This document shows, piece by piece, positions 34,250-42,638 of a stretch of 64,000 nt of DNA. This DNA comes from Hyphomonas sp. (lineage in GTDB: Bacteria > Pseudomonadota > Alphaproteobacteria > Caulobacterales > Hyphomonadaceae), in contig PACZ01000003.1 in the NCBI GenBank assembly GCA_002700305.1, positions 124,001 to 188,000 of the forward strand. Direction: 5' to 3'. Position numbers and translations under genes: made by a program. How positions within the stretch are numbered: position 1 is the first letter of the stretch; each line of letters opens with the position of its first letter. The notes beneath the pieces were generated by a model, which searched no databases, was not told where the DNA came from, and saw nothing but the letters and a program-made list of their open reading frames with translations.

Positions 34250-34816
34250 TTAGGACCCGGCGTCCATGCGGAAGCGCTTGCCGGCACGGTTGAACTCGAG
34301 TTCCTGCTCGCTGAGGTCAAACCCGACGAGGATCTCGAAATTGGTGCCGGCGATGGTTTCATCGGCGCGCGGGATGGTGATGCGGTCAATCGTCTGCATC
34401 GTGCCGTCCAGCGGGGAATTGCCGTCAAACTTTGCGGTGACGGTGTAGTATTCCTTGGCCAGCACCTTGCCATTGCGGCGCGTGACGGCAACCCAGTAGC
34501 CGAAATCATGCGTGTTCGCGTCCGCCAGCGGGCCCTTGCCGAAGGCAAAATCGATCTCCAGCTCGGCGCTCAGCGGATTGTCACCGGTATAGCGGCAGAA
34601 GCTGCGCACGTCGGTGATCTCGCCGGTGTAGCGGATGTCGCTGTAAAGCTCGTCCGACCCGTCGCGGAACTCGACGATACGGGCCGCATCATAGACCGAT
34701 CCGACCGGCGGGCAGGCACCGGCGTTCTGGCGGGTGTTGAGCGACTCGGCCAAATCCTTGGTGCTGGAGCATCCGGCCACCAGTGCCAGGGCGAGGATCG
34801 GTAGGATAATGCGCAT
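34250..34816 (-). CDS. Putative lipoprotein of unknown function
   Basis: A 188-aa protein. 'MRIILPILALALVAGC' is a lipoprotein signal with the lipidated Cys at residue 16. The mature part begins with a short spacer, has two cysteines ('NAGACPPVGSVY', 'VRSFCRYTG') and is mainly beta-strand. No enzyme motif was recognised. I chose ATG 34816 because the signal peptide starts there. It precedes argS by 3 bp, which suggests an operon of convenience. Confidence 0.75.
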   Translation of the reverse strand: MRIILPILALALVAGCSSTKDLAESLNTRQNAGACPPVGSVYDAARIVEFRDGSDELYSDIRYTGEITDVRSFCRYTGDNPLSAELEIDFAFGKGPLADANTHDFGYWVAVTRRNGKVLAKEYYTVTAKFDGNSPLDGTMQTIDRITIPRADETIAGTNFEILVGFDLSEQELEFNRAGKRFRMDAGS

Positions 34817-34978
34817 GCGTTTCGCTGTCCTTCTTGGCCAGAATCTGTTGGCGTATCTCTTGGCTGGGCGGCCCGGCGGGCCCATCTGAACTTGCCCGGC
34901 CTGTGTTAAAGGGCTACGCGCGCCCGTGCAACGCCGCTAAGGCAGACAGGCCGCCATGACAACCGGAGACGAGATGAA

Positions 34979-35926
34979 ATGACGGAAAGGCGCCCCCTCA
35001 CCATTCGCCTCGCAGCCCCCCGCGGCTTCTGTGCCGGCGTCGACCGGGCGATCCAGATCGTCGAGGAAGCGCTGAAAAAATGGGGCGCGCCGGTCTATGT
35101 GCGCCACGAGATCGTCCACAATGCGCATGTCGTCTCCCGTCTGGAGGAGATGGGCGCGGTATTCGTGGAAGAACTGGACGAGTGCCCGAAGGACCGTCCG
35201 GTCGTCTTCTCCGCCCATGGCGTACCGAAATCGGTGCCGGCGGAGGCGGAGTCGCGCAAGATGATCTATGTCGATGCGACCTGCCCGCTTGTCTCCAAAG
35301 TTCATGTCGAAGCCGAGCGGCATGACCGCGAAGGCCGCGAAATCGTTCTGATCGGCCATGCCGGGCATCCGGAAGTCATCGGCACGATGGGCCAGCTACC
35401 GCCAGGCCGCATCCATCTGATCGAGACGGTGGAGGATGCCGAAACCTTCCAGCCGAAAGACCCGGCCAACCTCGCCTTTGTCACCCAGACAACGCTCAGT
35501 GTGGACGACACCGCCGACATCGTGGCGACGCTGCAGAAGCGTTTCCCCGGCATCTCGACGCCCCACAAGGAAGACATCTGCTACGCCACCACAAACCGGC
35601 AGGAAGCCGTGAAAGTGATCGGCCAGGGCACCGGCCTCGTCCTCGTGATCGGGGCGGAGACCAGCTCCAACTCGAAACGCCTCGTTGAAGTGGCCCTGCG
35701 CGCCGGGGCCGCACGCGCCGAACTCGTCGCCAGCGCCGAAGACATCGACTGGGACTGGTTCGACGGCGTCACCATTCTGGGCCTGACAGCCGGGGCCAGC
35801 GCACCGGAAGACCTGGTACAAGGCGTCATCGCCGCCTGCCGGTCCCGGTTCGACGTGACCGTCCAGAACATCGAAACCGCGCGCGAGACAGTTACCTTCA
35901 AGCTGCCGCGCGTGCTGACGGCCTGA
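34979..35926 (+). CDS. ispH: 4-hydroxy-3-methylbut-2-enyl diphosphate reductase
   Basis: A 315-aa last enzyme of the MEP isoprenoid pathway, reducing HMBPP to IPP and DMAPP with an iron-sulphur cluster. The three cluster cysteines are in '[13 protein letters not shown]', '[12 protein letters not shown]' and '[13 protein letters not shown]'. '[10 protein letters not shown]' and '[10 protein letters not shown]'-type text ('[17 protein letters not shown]') carry the substrate-binding His. All are intact and the length is typical. It stands alone, divergent from the lipoprotein-argS pair. Confidence 0.96.
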   Translation: MTERRPLTIRLAAPRGFCAGVDRAIQIVEEALKKWGAPVYVRHEIVHNAHVVSRLEEMGAVFVEELDECPKDRPVVFSAHGVPKSVPAEAESRKMIYVDATCPLVSKVHVEAERHDREGREIVLIGHAGHPEVIGTMGQLPPGRIHLIETVEDAETFQPKDPANLAFVTQTTLSVDDTADIVATLQKRFPGISTPHKEDICYATTNRQEAVKVIGQGTGLVLVIGAETSSNSKRLVEVALRAGAARAELVASAEDIDWDWFDGVTILGLTAGASAPEDLVQGVIAACRSRFDVTVQNIETARETVTFKLPRVLTA

Positions 35927-35934
35927 GGGCCGCC

Positions 35935-36573
35935 TCAGCTCTCCCCGATTTTTAGCGCGATCTCATAGGATTCCGCATCGTCGCCGACATGGATCCGGGC
36001 TTCTTTTCCAGCCTCGGCCGTCAGGACCGGATGCGCGATGAGGTCATCCCCCTCAAGGCCACGATAGATAGACACGTCGATCTGAATCCGGCCGGCCTCT
36101 TCAGGCGAGACGGTCAGCTCGATCCGGTAGCCCGGCACATCGGATTCCGGCGTCGCCGTCAAGAAGGTGCCTGGCGTGCCCGGTTCGATGGCCATCACGG
36201 AGTTGAACTTGTGCTGCTCACGGGCCTCCGCGGTCGTGCGCTGGAAATCGCCCTGAAGTTCGACCTTTACAGGCTCAGCGACAGCCGTGGGCAGGACCAG
36301 GACGCCGAGGCCGAGCGAGGCCGCCAGTGCGGCAGCCAGTTTGCGGGGATGTGTTGCCACGGGTTTGAGGATCATTGCGGTTCGTTCCCGTATTGAGGGT
36401 TGCTGTTCCGCCTGCAGGACATCCCTCAGATGATCGGCCAGCAAATCGCGCACGATTGTGCTGATCGTCCGGCCTTGCCGCCGCGCGAGAGACTGCAGGG
36501 CGCTCTTCTCCTCATGAGACAGGCGCACCTCGATCTTCTCGCTTTTCTTCGGCTGACGAGGACGGTTCATCAT
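35935..36573 (-). CDS. Ribbon-helix-helix domain fused to a membrane segment and periplasmic beta domain
   Basis: A 212-aa protein. Residues ~8-55 ('KSEKIEVRLSHEEKSALQSL', then 'ARRQGRTISTIVRDLLADHL') match the CopG/Arc-type ribbon-helix-helix DNA-binding fold: a beta strand, helix A, turn, helix B. A hydrophobic segment follows at ~79-99 ('LAAALAASLGLGVLVLPTAV'), then ~110 residues of beta-rich sequence that would lie outside the membrane ('VPGYRIELTVSPEEAGRIQI'). DNA-binding RHH domains tethered to a membrane are rare. The N-terminal part may instead bind a protein. The gene is convergent with ispH and divergent from the diiron gene at 36832. Confidence 0.7.
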   Translation of the reverse strand: MMNRPRQPKKSEKIEVRLSHEEKSALQSLARRQGRTISTIVRDLLADHLRDVLQAEQQPSIRERTAMILKPVATHPRKLAAALAASLGLGVLVLPTAVAEPVKVELQGDFQRTTAEAREQHKFNSVMAIEPGTPGTFLTATPESDVPGYRIELTVSPEEAGRIQIDVSIYRGLEGDDLIAHPVLTAEAGKEARIHVGDDAESYEIALKIGES

Positions 36574-36680
36574 CGAGTGACTCTCCCTTGCAGGCGGTTC
36601 GCTGGTGGCACGAACCGGGCGAATCTTACCACGCAGGTCTTGTCTGACATCAGGAAAATCTTGTCATGACAGCAATTCTG

Positions 36681-36737
36681 CCGCCTTGGCGGCCGCCTTT
36701 CCGAAATTTAAGCCAAAAAAGATGACGCCTACGTCAT
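36681..36737. promoter_or_regulatory. Two perfect inverted repeats upstream of the diiron-protein gene
   Basis: GCCGCC-TT-GGCGGC lies at 36681-36694 and ATGACG-CCTA-CGTCAT at 36722-36737. The second is 95 bp before the ATG at 36832 and is positioned as an operator. A further palindrome TGTCATGACA lies just upstream near 36662. The region lies between divergent genes, one of which encodes a ribbon-helix-helix protein that might bind here. Confidence 0.4.
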
Positions 36738-36831
36738 TTTCCGTATTTTGCCTCTGTTTCCGAGGACTTAGCATCTCTCCAATCCGGCCAGTCCGCCCGT
36801 TCATGGCCGGCGATAAACTGGGAGAAATGCC

Positions 36832-37947
36832 ATGAAAGTCCAACTCGTCTCAGGCCCGCCCACCGATGTCCGACACTTCGAGGACCCCGGTGAACTGGCC
36901 GACAAGCTGACGCCGGAAGACGTCGAAATCATCCGCGAAATCTTCAACACGCCGCTGACCGGTTCCTACAACTGGGACTATGAAAGCGCGAACGCGAAGA
37001 TCCGCCGCCTCTATGAACTCGGCAAGCGGTTCAACTGGAACGCCGAGCTCGATGTCGACTGGGACGTGTACTTCGACAAAAGCGAAGGCCCCTCGCAGTC
37101 CGGCCTCAACCCGCTGCACGATCACCCGATCTATCTCGCCATGAGCGACGAAGAGAAAAACGAATATGCCTGGCGCTCTCAGGCGCAGGTGCTCTCACAG
37201 TTCCTGCACGGCGAACAGGGCGCCATGATGGTGGCCTCGCAGCTCGTCTCCTGCGCGCCGACCTATGATGCGAAACTCTATGCCTCCTCACAGACTTTCG
37301 ACGAGGCGCGGCATGTGGAAGTGTTCAACAAATACCTGCGCACGCGCTGCGGGGTCGAATACCCGATCAATCCGAGCCTCAAACTGCTGCTGGACAAGAT
37401 CCTGACCGATCCGCGCTGGGACCTGAAATTCATCGGCATGCAGGTGCTGGTCGAAGGACTGGCGCTGGCCGCGTTCCAGACCATCGCGCAGACGACGCGC
37501 GATCCGCTGCTGCGCCAGATCGTGACGCTCGTGATGCGTGACGAAGGCCGGCACGTCGCCTTCGGCGTCAATTATCTGGAGGACTGGATCAAGTCGCTGC
37601 CGGAAGAGGAAATCGAGGAACGTGCCCAGTTCGCCTATGAAGCCTGCGCCATCATGCGCGAACGGCTGTTCTCCACCATTGTGGAGGAAGAGTTCGGCTT
37701 CGACCGCGAGGAAGCGCGCCGCGCCGCCATCGACTCAGCGGGCGGACAGGCCTTCCGCAACTTCCTCTTTGAGCGGATGATCCCGAACCTGAAACGGGTC
37801 GGCCTGCTGACAGAGAAAGTGAAACCGAAATTCGAGGCGCTCGGCGTGTTGCAGTATGAGAATGCAGCAACCGATGCGGAGATCGACTGGGCGGCGCTGG
37901 AGCGTCCGCTTGAAACCGGCCGGATCGAAACCGTCGCTGCCGAGTAA
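36832..37947 (+). CDS. Ferritin-like diiron protein (R2-like/AurF-like oxygenase family)
   Basis: A 371-aa protein. Two E-x-x-H motifs and two further Glu residues define a diiron four-helix bundle: 'FLHGEQGAMMVASQLVS', 'TFDEARHVEVFNKYL', 'LVEGLALAAFQTIAQ' and 'MRDEGRHVAFGVNYLE'. The layout resembles ribonucleotide reductase R2 and arylamine N-oxygenases, but the protein lacks clear R2 context (no nrdA nearby). It probably oxidises an organic substrate using O2; which one is unknown. It stands alone behind palindromic upstream sites. Confidence 0.8.
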   Translation: MKVQLVSGPPTDVRHFEDPGELADKLTPEDVEIIREIFNTPLTGSYNWDYESANAKIRRLYELGKRFNWNAELDVDWDVYFDKSEGPSQSGLNPLHDHPIYLAMSDEEKNEYAWRSQAQVLSQFLHGEQGAMMVASQLVSCAPTYDAKLYASSQTFDEARHVEVFNKYLRTRCGVEYPINPSLKLLLDKILTDPRWDLKFIGMQVLVEGLALAAFQTIAQTTRDPLLRQIVTLVMRDEGRHVAFGVNYLEDWIKSLPEEEIEERAQFAYEACAIMRERLFSTIVEEEFGFDREEARRAAIDSAGGQAFRNFLFERMIPNLKRVGLLTEKVKPKFEALGVLQYENAATDAEIDWAALERPLETGRIETVAAE

Positions 37948-38003
37948 GGTGGGGTTGCCTCGAAAGGCCGGGGGCGCGGGATGCCGCGTCCCCGGTTTTC
38001 CGT

Positions 38004-38678
38004 TCAGCCGGCGGTCGAAATGCCCCACATGGCGGCGAATGCCACGGCCACCGCGATGGCAAGGCGCAACCAGGACAGGCGGTTGTCGGCGAGCGTTTCG
38101 CCCGCTTCAAAATCCGCGCTGGCCCGGCGGCCGGTGACCATCGGGCGGACGAGATTGTCCTTGAAGAAGATCAGGTACACCGCCACGGCCGCGACATGCA
38201 GGCCGATCAGGGCAACCAGGATGTTGAAGCTGATCTCGTGGATCTCTGCCGCCTGACGCCCGGCCTCGAACGAGACAAGCGTCGACAGCGGGCCGGATTC
38301 CAGCCCGTCGACATCCACCGCGAACAGGCCCGTCCCCAGCTGCACGCAGAGCGCCGCCAGCATGGCGATCACGCTGAGCGTGCCGATGGGATTGTGCCCG
38401 AAGCTCGGCTTGTGGACGCCGCGCTTCAGGCTTTTCAGGTAACCGAGCATGGCTCCCGGTCCGAGCTGCCAGCTGGTGAAGCGGGCGGTACGCGGGCCAA
38501 GCAGGCCCCAGGCCAGCCGGAACGTCACCAGGCCGACCAGGATCATCCCCATCCTCCGGTGCCAGTCCATCATGTGATTTTCCGCGGACCACCACATGGC
38601 GGCCACCAGCAACACGGTGGACCAGTGGAACAGGCGCAGGGCGCCGTCCCAGACGAGGATACGCGAACTGCCGGCCAT
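38004..38678 (-). CDS. Cytochrome b561-type membrane protein
   Basis: A 224-aa four-helix haem b protein. 'VWDGALRLFHWSTVLLVAAM' and 'MDWHRRMGMILVGLVTFRLA' carry conserved haem-ligating His with the 'RLFHW' signature; 'EIHEISFNILVALIGLHVAA' carries further His. It is a likely electron carrier between the membrane quinone pool and the cytochrome c encoded immediately upstream (6-bp gap). C-terminal residues after the last helix are basic, then another hydrophobic stretch. Confidence 0.88.
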   Translation of the reverse strand: MAGSSRILVWDGALRLFHWSTVLLVAAMWWSAENHMMDWHRRMGMILVGLVTFRLAWGLLGPRTARFTSWQLGPGAMLGYLKSLKRGVHKPSFGHNPIGTLSVIAMLAALCVQLGTGLFAVDVDGLESGPLSTLVSFEAGRQAAEIHEISFNILVALIGLHVAAVAVYLIFFKDNLVRPMVTGRRASADFEAGETLADNRLSWLRLAIAVAVAFAAMWGISTAG

Positions 38679-38684
38679 GACGGA

Positions 38685-39215
38685 TCAGTCGTCTGCGCGG
38701 AATTTTTCGTGGCAGGATTTGCAGGTGCCGCCGGTTGTGGCGAACGCCGGGGCAATCACAGCCAGGTCACCGGTCTCCGCAGCCGTAGCCAGAGCGCCCG
38801 CCGCCATCTGGAAGTCGGAGACCTTCTCGGTGAAGAGGTCCGGCTGCTCCCAGATTGCCGGCAGGGCATCGGTCTTCACGCCGGAGTCCGGCCCGGTGCC
38901 TGCCGGGAACCAGTCCGCCATGCCTTCGGATTCGACCGGAACGCTGGCCGCGGCGGCCTGAATGGCGGCCATATCCGGCTCACTGGCCTTCAGCTGGTCG
39001 CTGATCGTCTTGAAGGCCTTGCCCATTTTCTTCAGCTGGCCCTGGCGCAGTTCGATCTGTTCTTTCGGGGTCATGCCATTGTCCAGCACGACTTCTTCGG
39101 CAGCCGGGGCCGCCGCATCTGCCGCAGGCGCGCTGCTGTCGCTGCCGCCGCACGCGGCCAGCAGGGACACACCGGCAATCGCGGCGAGGGCAAAAGTGGT
39201 TTGACGAATCTTCAT
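38685..39215 (-). CDS. Class II (c'-type) cytochrome c lipoprotein
   Basis: A 176-aa protein. 'MKIRQTTFALAAIAGVSLLAAC' ends in a lipobox with the Cys at about residue 22, followed by an Ala/Asp-rich linker. The haem-binding motif 'CKSCHEKFRADD' lies at the extreme C-terminus, as in cytochrome c'/c556. 'MGKAFKTISDQLK' is the first helix with a candidate axial Met. I chose ATG 39215 with GGAG 7 nt upstream; earlier codons are not signal-like. It is co-transcribed with the cytochrome b561 gene. Confidence 0.88.
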   Translation of the reverse strand: MKIRQTTFALAAIAGVSLLAACGGSDSSAPAADAAAPAAEEVVLDNGMTPKEQIELRQGQLKKMGKAFKTISDQLKASEPDMAAIQAAAASVPVESEGMADWFPAGTGPDSGVKTDALPAIWEQPDLFTEKVSDFQMAAGALATAAETGDLAVIAPAFATTGGTCKSCHEKFRADD

Positions 39216-39390
39216 GCAAGTCTCCATGGGCTTTACCATGGGGACGGTAAGCGAAGCCCCCGGCAGGTGCAATCGAAACCGGGGCTGAATGCGGCAAAGC
39301 GAACCGCCTGCCCATGGACGGCGCAGGGTCCGATTTGCCGCGTGCAGCGGAATGTTCAAATCCGCCGCGCAATCTGGCATAAGCGGCGCC

Positions 39391-40407
39391 ATGATCACAC
39401 GTATTGCCGCCTTTTACCTGTTCTTCCCGTTCCCGACCTATGAGGCCGCGCGTGAGCCGCTGCGCGACACGCTGGAGGCCGCCGGTGTCAAAGGCACCGT
39501 GCTGCTGGCCGCCGAGGGCGTGAACGGCACCATCGCCGCCAGCCCCGAGGGCATCGACACGGCGCTGGCCGCGCTGCGCGCCCTGCCGGGCGCCGAGGCG
39601 CTGGAGGCCAAATTCTCCGAGGCCGATGAAAACCCGTTCCTGCGCCTGAAAGTGCGCCTGAAGCAGGAGATCGTCACCATGGGCGTGCCGGGCACGGACC
39701 CCAATTCGCTGGTCGGCGCCTATGTCACGCCGGAAGAGTGGAACGCGCTGATCAGCGACCCGGACACGGTGCTGATCGATACGCGCAACGATTATGAATA
39801 CGCCATCGGTACGTTCGAGGGCGCCATCGACCCGGAAACCAAAACCTTCCGCGAATTCCCGGACTGGTTCCGCGAGTTCCGCGAGAAACTGGAAGCCGAA
39901 GGCCGCAAGCCGAAGATCGCCATGTTCTGCACCGGCGGCATCCGCTGTGAGAAGGCAACCAGCTTCGTGAAGGCCGAAGGCATCGACGATGTGTTCCACC
40001 TGCAGGGCGGCATCCTGAAATATCTGGAAGAGGTGCCGGAAGAGCAGAGCTTGTGGCGCGGGGAATGTTTCGTGTTCGACGAACGCGTCTCGGTGAAGCA
40101 TGACTTGACCCCAGGCGACTATGACATGTGTCACGCCTGCAAGCGGCCAATCACCGAGGACGACAAGAAGGGCAACGCCTATGTGCCTGGCGTCTCCTGC
40201 CCGCACTGTATCGATGAAATGACGCCGGAGCAGAAGCGCCGCTTCGCCGAGCGCCAGAAGCAGATCAACCTCGCCCGCAAGCGCGGCGAAGCGCATTTGG
40301 GGCCTGACGCGGCTGCCGTCGCTGCCCGCCGCCGCGAAGAAGTGCTGGAGGCGAAAGCGAAAGAGGCCCAGGAAGCAAAAGAGGCCGCAGGCACCGAAGA
40401 TGCTTGA
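39391..40407 (+). CDS. trhO: tRNA uridine(34) hydroxylase (rhodanese family)
   Basis: A 338-aa protein. It has an N-terminal acylphosphatase-like domain ('[20 protein letters not shown]') and a rhodanese domain with catalytic Cys in '[17 protein letters not shown]' and '[20 protein letters not shown]'. A zinc-like Cys region follows ('[12 protein letters not shown]...SCPHC'). This is the TrhO/YceA family, which makes 5-hydroxyuridine at the tRNA wobble position. The C-terminal ~50 residues are charged and helical. The next gene starts 8 bp before its stop. Confidence 0.92.
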   Translation: MITRIAAFYLFFPFPTYEAAREPLRDTLEAAGVKGTVLLAAEGVNGTIAASPEGIDTALAALRALPGAEALEAKFSEADENPFLRLKVRLKQEIVTMGVPGTDPNSLVGAYVTPEEWNALISDPDTVLIDTRNDYEYAIGTFEGAIDPETKTFREFPDWFREFREKLEAEGRKPKIAMFCTGGIRCEKATSFVKAEGIDDVFHLQGGILKYLEEVPEEQSLWRGECFVFDERVSVKHDLTPGDYDMCHACKRPITEDDKKGNAYVPGVSCPHCIDEMTPEQKRRFAERQKQINLARKRGEAHLGPDAAAVAARRREEVLEAKAKEAQEAKEAAGTEDA

Positions 40408-40801
40408 GGGCAGCTGCCTGTGCGGCGCGGTGCGCTATGAAGTGGCGGCCGATCCCGGCCCGATCGTTCACTGCCATTGCCACACCTGCCGCAAGGCGCA
40501 CGGGACGGCGTTCTCTTCCGTCATGCCGGTGGCGCGGGAAGCATTCCGCTGGACCGCTGGCGACGAAGCGCTGAACCGGTTTGAATCCAGCGAAGGCAAG
40601 TTCCGCCACTTCTGCACCAAATGCGGCTCGCACATCATGGCGGAGCGCGTGAACCAGCCCGTTGTGCTGTTGCGGCTGGGCTGTCTCGACACCGAAATCG
40701 AAGGCAATCCGCTGGGCCATATCTGGCGGTCTGACTGCGCCAGCTGGTACGATCCGAAAGACACGCTTCCGGAATATCCGGAAGGCTTTCCCGCGAAGTG
40801 A
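40400..40801 (+). CDS. GFA (glutathione-dependent formaldehyde-activating) family zinc protein
   Basis: A 133-aa protein. '[12 protein letters not shown]', '[16 protein letters not shown]' and '[10 protein letters not shown]' supply the seven zinc-binding cysteines of the GFA/CENP-V fold. Members bind or release glutathione adducts, but the substrate is rarely known. It overlaps trhO by 8 bp and the GST gene by one base (TGATG), so the three genes form a translationally coupled unit, which fits a link to glutathione. Confidence 0.9.
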   Translation: MLEGSCLCGAVRYEVAADPGPIVHCHCHTCRKAHGTAFSSVMPVAREAFRWTAGDEALNRFESSEGKFRHFCTKCGSHIMAERVNQPVVLLRLGCLDTEIEGNPLGHIWRSDCASWYDPKDTLPEYPEGFPAK

Positions 40802-41475
40802 TGCCGGACGCCGCCGCCCCGATCCTCTACACGTTCCGCCGTTGCCCCTACGCCATGCGCGCGCGCCTCGCTTTGTCGGCGGCGCAGCTGGATATTCGCG
40901 TGCGGGAAGTCGTGCTGCGCGACAAGCCGGCGGCGATGCTGGAAGCGAGCCCCAAGGGCACGGTGCCGGTTCTGGTGCTGGAAAGCGGCGAAGTGATCGA
41001 CGAAAGCCTCGACGTAATGCACTGGGCGCTGGCGCAGGCTGACCCGGAAGGCTGGCTGGACGCTGACGCGGGCGAGACCAGCGCGCTGATCGCCCGGAAT
41101 GACGGGCCGTTCAAACGCGCGCTCGACCGTTACAAATATCCAAACCGGTATGAGGATGAAGGCGCCGACCCAGTCGAAAACCGCGACGCGGGCCTCGCCA
41201 TTCTGAAAGACCTCTCTCAGCGGATCGCGGCAAATGGCGGGCAGCTGTTCGGCGCCGCGCCGACGCTGGCCGACATGGCGATCTTCCCCTTTGTGCGCCA
41301 GTTCGCCCATACGGACATGGACTGGTGGGAGGGCGCTGCGCCCGGCCCGGTGAAAACCTGGCTCGCCGGGCACAAGGATAGCGCCCGCTTCCGCGCGATC
41401 ATGAAGAAATATCCCCAATGGGCACCGGGCGAGGCCGAACCCGCCTTACCTCTTTCCCCGCCTGTTGGCGGTTAA
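40801..41475 (+). CDS. Glutathione S-transferase family protein
   Basis: A 224-aa protein. 'YTFRRCPYAMRARLALSAAQ' is the thioredoxin-like N-terminus with a Cys-Pro-Tyr motif, typical of glutaredoxin-2/omega-like GSTs. 'KGTVPVLVLESGEVIDESLD' holds the cis-Pro and glutathione-binding Glu-Ser. 'GAAPTLADMAIFPFVRQFAH' is the C-terminal helical domain N-cap. The start is ATG 40801, overlapping the preceding TGA by one base; GTG 40798 is an alternative. Confidence 0.9.
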   Translation: MPDAAAPILYTFRRCPYAMRARLALSAAQLDIRVREVVLRDKPAAMLEASPKGTVPVLVLESGEVIDESLDVMHWALAQADPEGWLDADAGETSALIARNDGPFKRALDRYKYPNRYEDEGADPVENRDAGLAILKDLSQRIAANGGQLFGAAPTLADMAIFPFVRQFAHTDMDWWEGAAPGPVKTWLAGHKDSARFRAIMKKYPQWAPGEAEPALPLSPPVGG

Positions 41476-41543
41476 GCTGCACCCGCCCGCTTTTGCCCCC
41501 TTGCAAAATCCGCCGCGCAGCGTAAACAGCCCGTTCTTCGGCA

Positions 41544-41620
41544 CGGAGTGTAGCTCAGCCTGGTAGAGCACTGTCTTCGGGAGGCAGGGGCCGGAGGTTC
41601 GAATCCTCTCACTCCGACCA
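41544..41620 (+). tRNA. tRNA-Pro (anticodon CGG)
   Basis: The 77-nt cloverleaf is complete. The acceptor CGGAGTG pairs with CACTCCG, D-stem GCTC pairs with GAGC, anticodon stem CTGTC pairs with GGCAG around loop TTCGGGA (anticodon CGG), and the T-loop is TTCGAAT. The discriminator is A and CCA is encoded. Its 3' half is duplicated 1,064 bp downstream (42639-42687), so it is an integration site. Confidence 0.97.
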
Positions 41621-41623
41621 TTC
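41575..41623 (+). repeat. Left attachment repeat (attL), 49 bp
   Basis: It is identical to 42639-42687. It runs from the anticodon loop of tRNA-Pro (CTTCGGGAGG) through the T-arm and CCA to ATTC just after the gene. The bases next to it differ (T at 41574 versus A at 42638; T at 41624 versus A at 42688). Confidence 0.9.
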
Positions 41624-41683
41624 TTTTCAAGGGTTTAGCGGTTACCAGGCCGCTTCGAAAAGAACACTATCCTCGGATTATCC

Positions 41684-42211
41684 TCACTCCTCAGGAAGTC
41701 CAACTGACGGGTTCAGTTCATAAACATATTCGATTTTCTCTATGACATTCTCATTGAGACGAGGGTCGAAGAACATCACTTGGATATTCACGTCACTTCG
41801 CAGGTTATCGAGAGGTCTCTTCGCAAATGGAGCTTCAAACTCCACGCATTGGTGACCAGAGCCATCAACTGTGAAGTCATTCATATAAATACCCCCACCG
41901 CTATACTGAATATGCCAACCGGTTTCGCGAGTTGGCTTGGCCCTGTTCGCTAAGAACTTCATGTCAGAAAATGTGAGTGTGATATGTCGAACTATCAGCG
42001 GGTATTTACGCCTGTTCCAAAATTCTAGTTTTAGTGTCGCAACATATGCTTCATCGAGAAAGCCACTTTTCAATCCCTGGCTTGTGACCATGATGATTGG
42101 CTTCCATCCAAAATTTTGACGAAATGAAAATCGCAGAGATACGATTGCTACGATAATGCCGGTAACAGTTAGTGTTACGTATGCAATGAACTGAGCGAGT
42201 TCGAGTGGCAA
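41684..42211 (-). CDS. Single-span membrane protein of unknown function (mini-element gene 2)
   Basis: A 175-aa protein. Residues ~5-27 ('LAQFIAYVTLTVTGIIVAIV') form one membrane helix. The remaining ~145 residues are beta-rich and soluble ('IIMVTSQGLKSGFLDEAYVA', 'TLKLEFWNRRKYPLIVRHIT', 'VNIQVMFFDPRLNENVIEKI'), which suggests an immunoglobulin-like or jelly-roll fold. No family was recognised. The start codon directly abuts the stop of the 57-aa gene upstream, so the two are translated together. It lies inside the tRNA-Pro mini-element, and its lower GC supports acquisition. Confidence 0.7.
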   Translation of the reverse strand: MPLELAQFIAYVTLTVTGIIVAIVSLRFSFRQNFGWKPIIMVTSQGLKSGFLDEAYVATLKLEFWNRRKYPLIVRHITLTFSDMKFLANRAKPTRETGWHIQYSGGGIYMNDFTVDGSGHQCVEFEAPFAKRPLDNLRSDVNIQVMFFDPRLNENVIEKIEYVYELNPSVGLPEE

Positions 42212-42385
42212 TCAATGTTCTCCTGCTAGAGCCGATGCTTCGTCACGCTCTTTCCAATACAGAGCATCTGCCTTGTATGTAAGTACATCAAATGCGTGGC
42301 GTAACCGCTCAATAAAGCTCCAGTACGGCTCCGGTCGAGACCATCTTCGTCCTCGTGTGTGGATACCGCTGTTGATTGTACGCAT
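42212..42385 (-). CDS. Small protein of unknown function (mini-element gene 1)
   Basis: A 57-aa protein from ATG 42385 (AGG 8 nt upstream); a frame from 42493 would give 93 aa, but its first part lies in AT-rich, promoter-like DNA with TATACT and TATACG. The protein is basic at the N-terminus ('MRTINSGIHTRGRRWSRPEP') and then helical ('SFIERLRHAFDVLTYKADAL'). It ends directly against the start of the membrane-protein gene. No family was recognised. Confidence 0.5.
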   Translation of the reverse strand: MRTINSGIHTRGRRWSRPEPYWSFIERLRHAFDVLTYKADALYWKERDEASALAGEH

Positions 42386-42537
42386 CAGAGTACCTGGTGT
42401 GTACGCACCCCACCCTTTTGGTTTTGTGTAAAAATTGTCTTTTTTTATACGTATACAGAGTATACATATTTCACTTGTTCTGCCTGTAGGCAAACCGCCG
42501 AATTTATCCTCATCCTATCCCCATTTCCGACAATCCT

Positions 42538-42623
42538 TAGAAAACCCTTTTTTCTTCATAGAAAACAAGGTCGAGCTCTGCCTTTTTCGTACAGTGCTCT
42601 TTGCCTAGTGCGTTGTTTTCTAT
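42538..42623. repeat. Three TAGAAAAC repeats near attR, candidate recombinase arm sites
   Basis: TAGAAAAC occurs at 42538-42545 and 42559-42566, and inverted at 42615-42622. The last two extend to a perfect 11-bp inverted pair, ATAGAAAACAA (42558-42568) and TTGTTTTCTAT (42613-42623). They lie 16-101 bp from the right attachment repeat, where arm-type binding sites of tyrosine recombinases are often found. Confidence 0.4.
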
Positions 42624-42638
42624 TGAAAGAGTCTCTTA

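Larger units (their letters stand above)
41575..42638. mobile_element. 1,064-bp mini-element integrated at tRNA-Pro
   Basis: The segment runs from the left 49-bp repeat (41575-41623, inside the tRNA gene) to the base before the right repeat (42639-42687). The tRNA is whole on the left and only a 3' half is left on the right, the usual result of integration by a tyrosine recombinase. It carries two minus-strand genes (41684-42211 and 42212-42385) of visibly lower GC than the surroundings and short TAGAAAAC repeats near the right end. No integrase frame exists between the repeats, so it is a satellite moved in trans or the remnant of a larger island. Confidence 0.8.

Noticed and set aside
36832..37947. 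Reading the diiron protein as class I ribonucleotide reductase NrdB
   Set aside because: No nrdA neighbour and no clear R2-specific radical-Tyr/C-terminal sequence; only the diiron ligands are shared.
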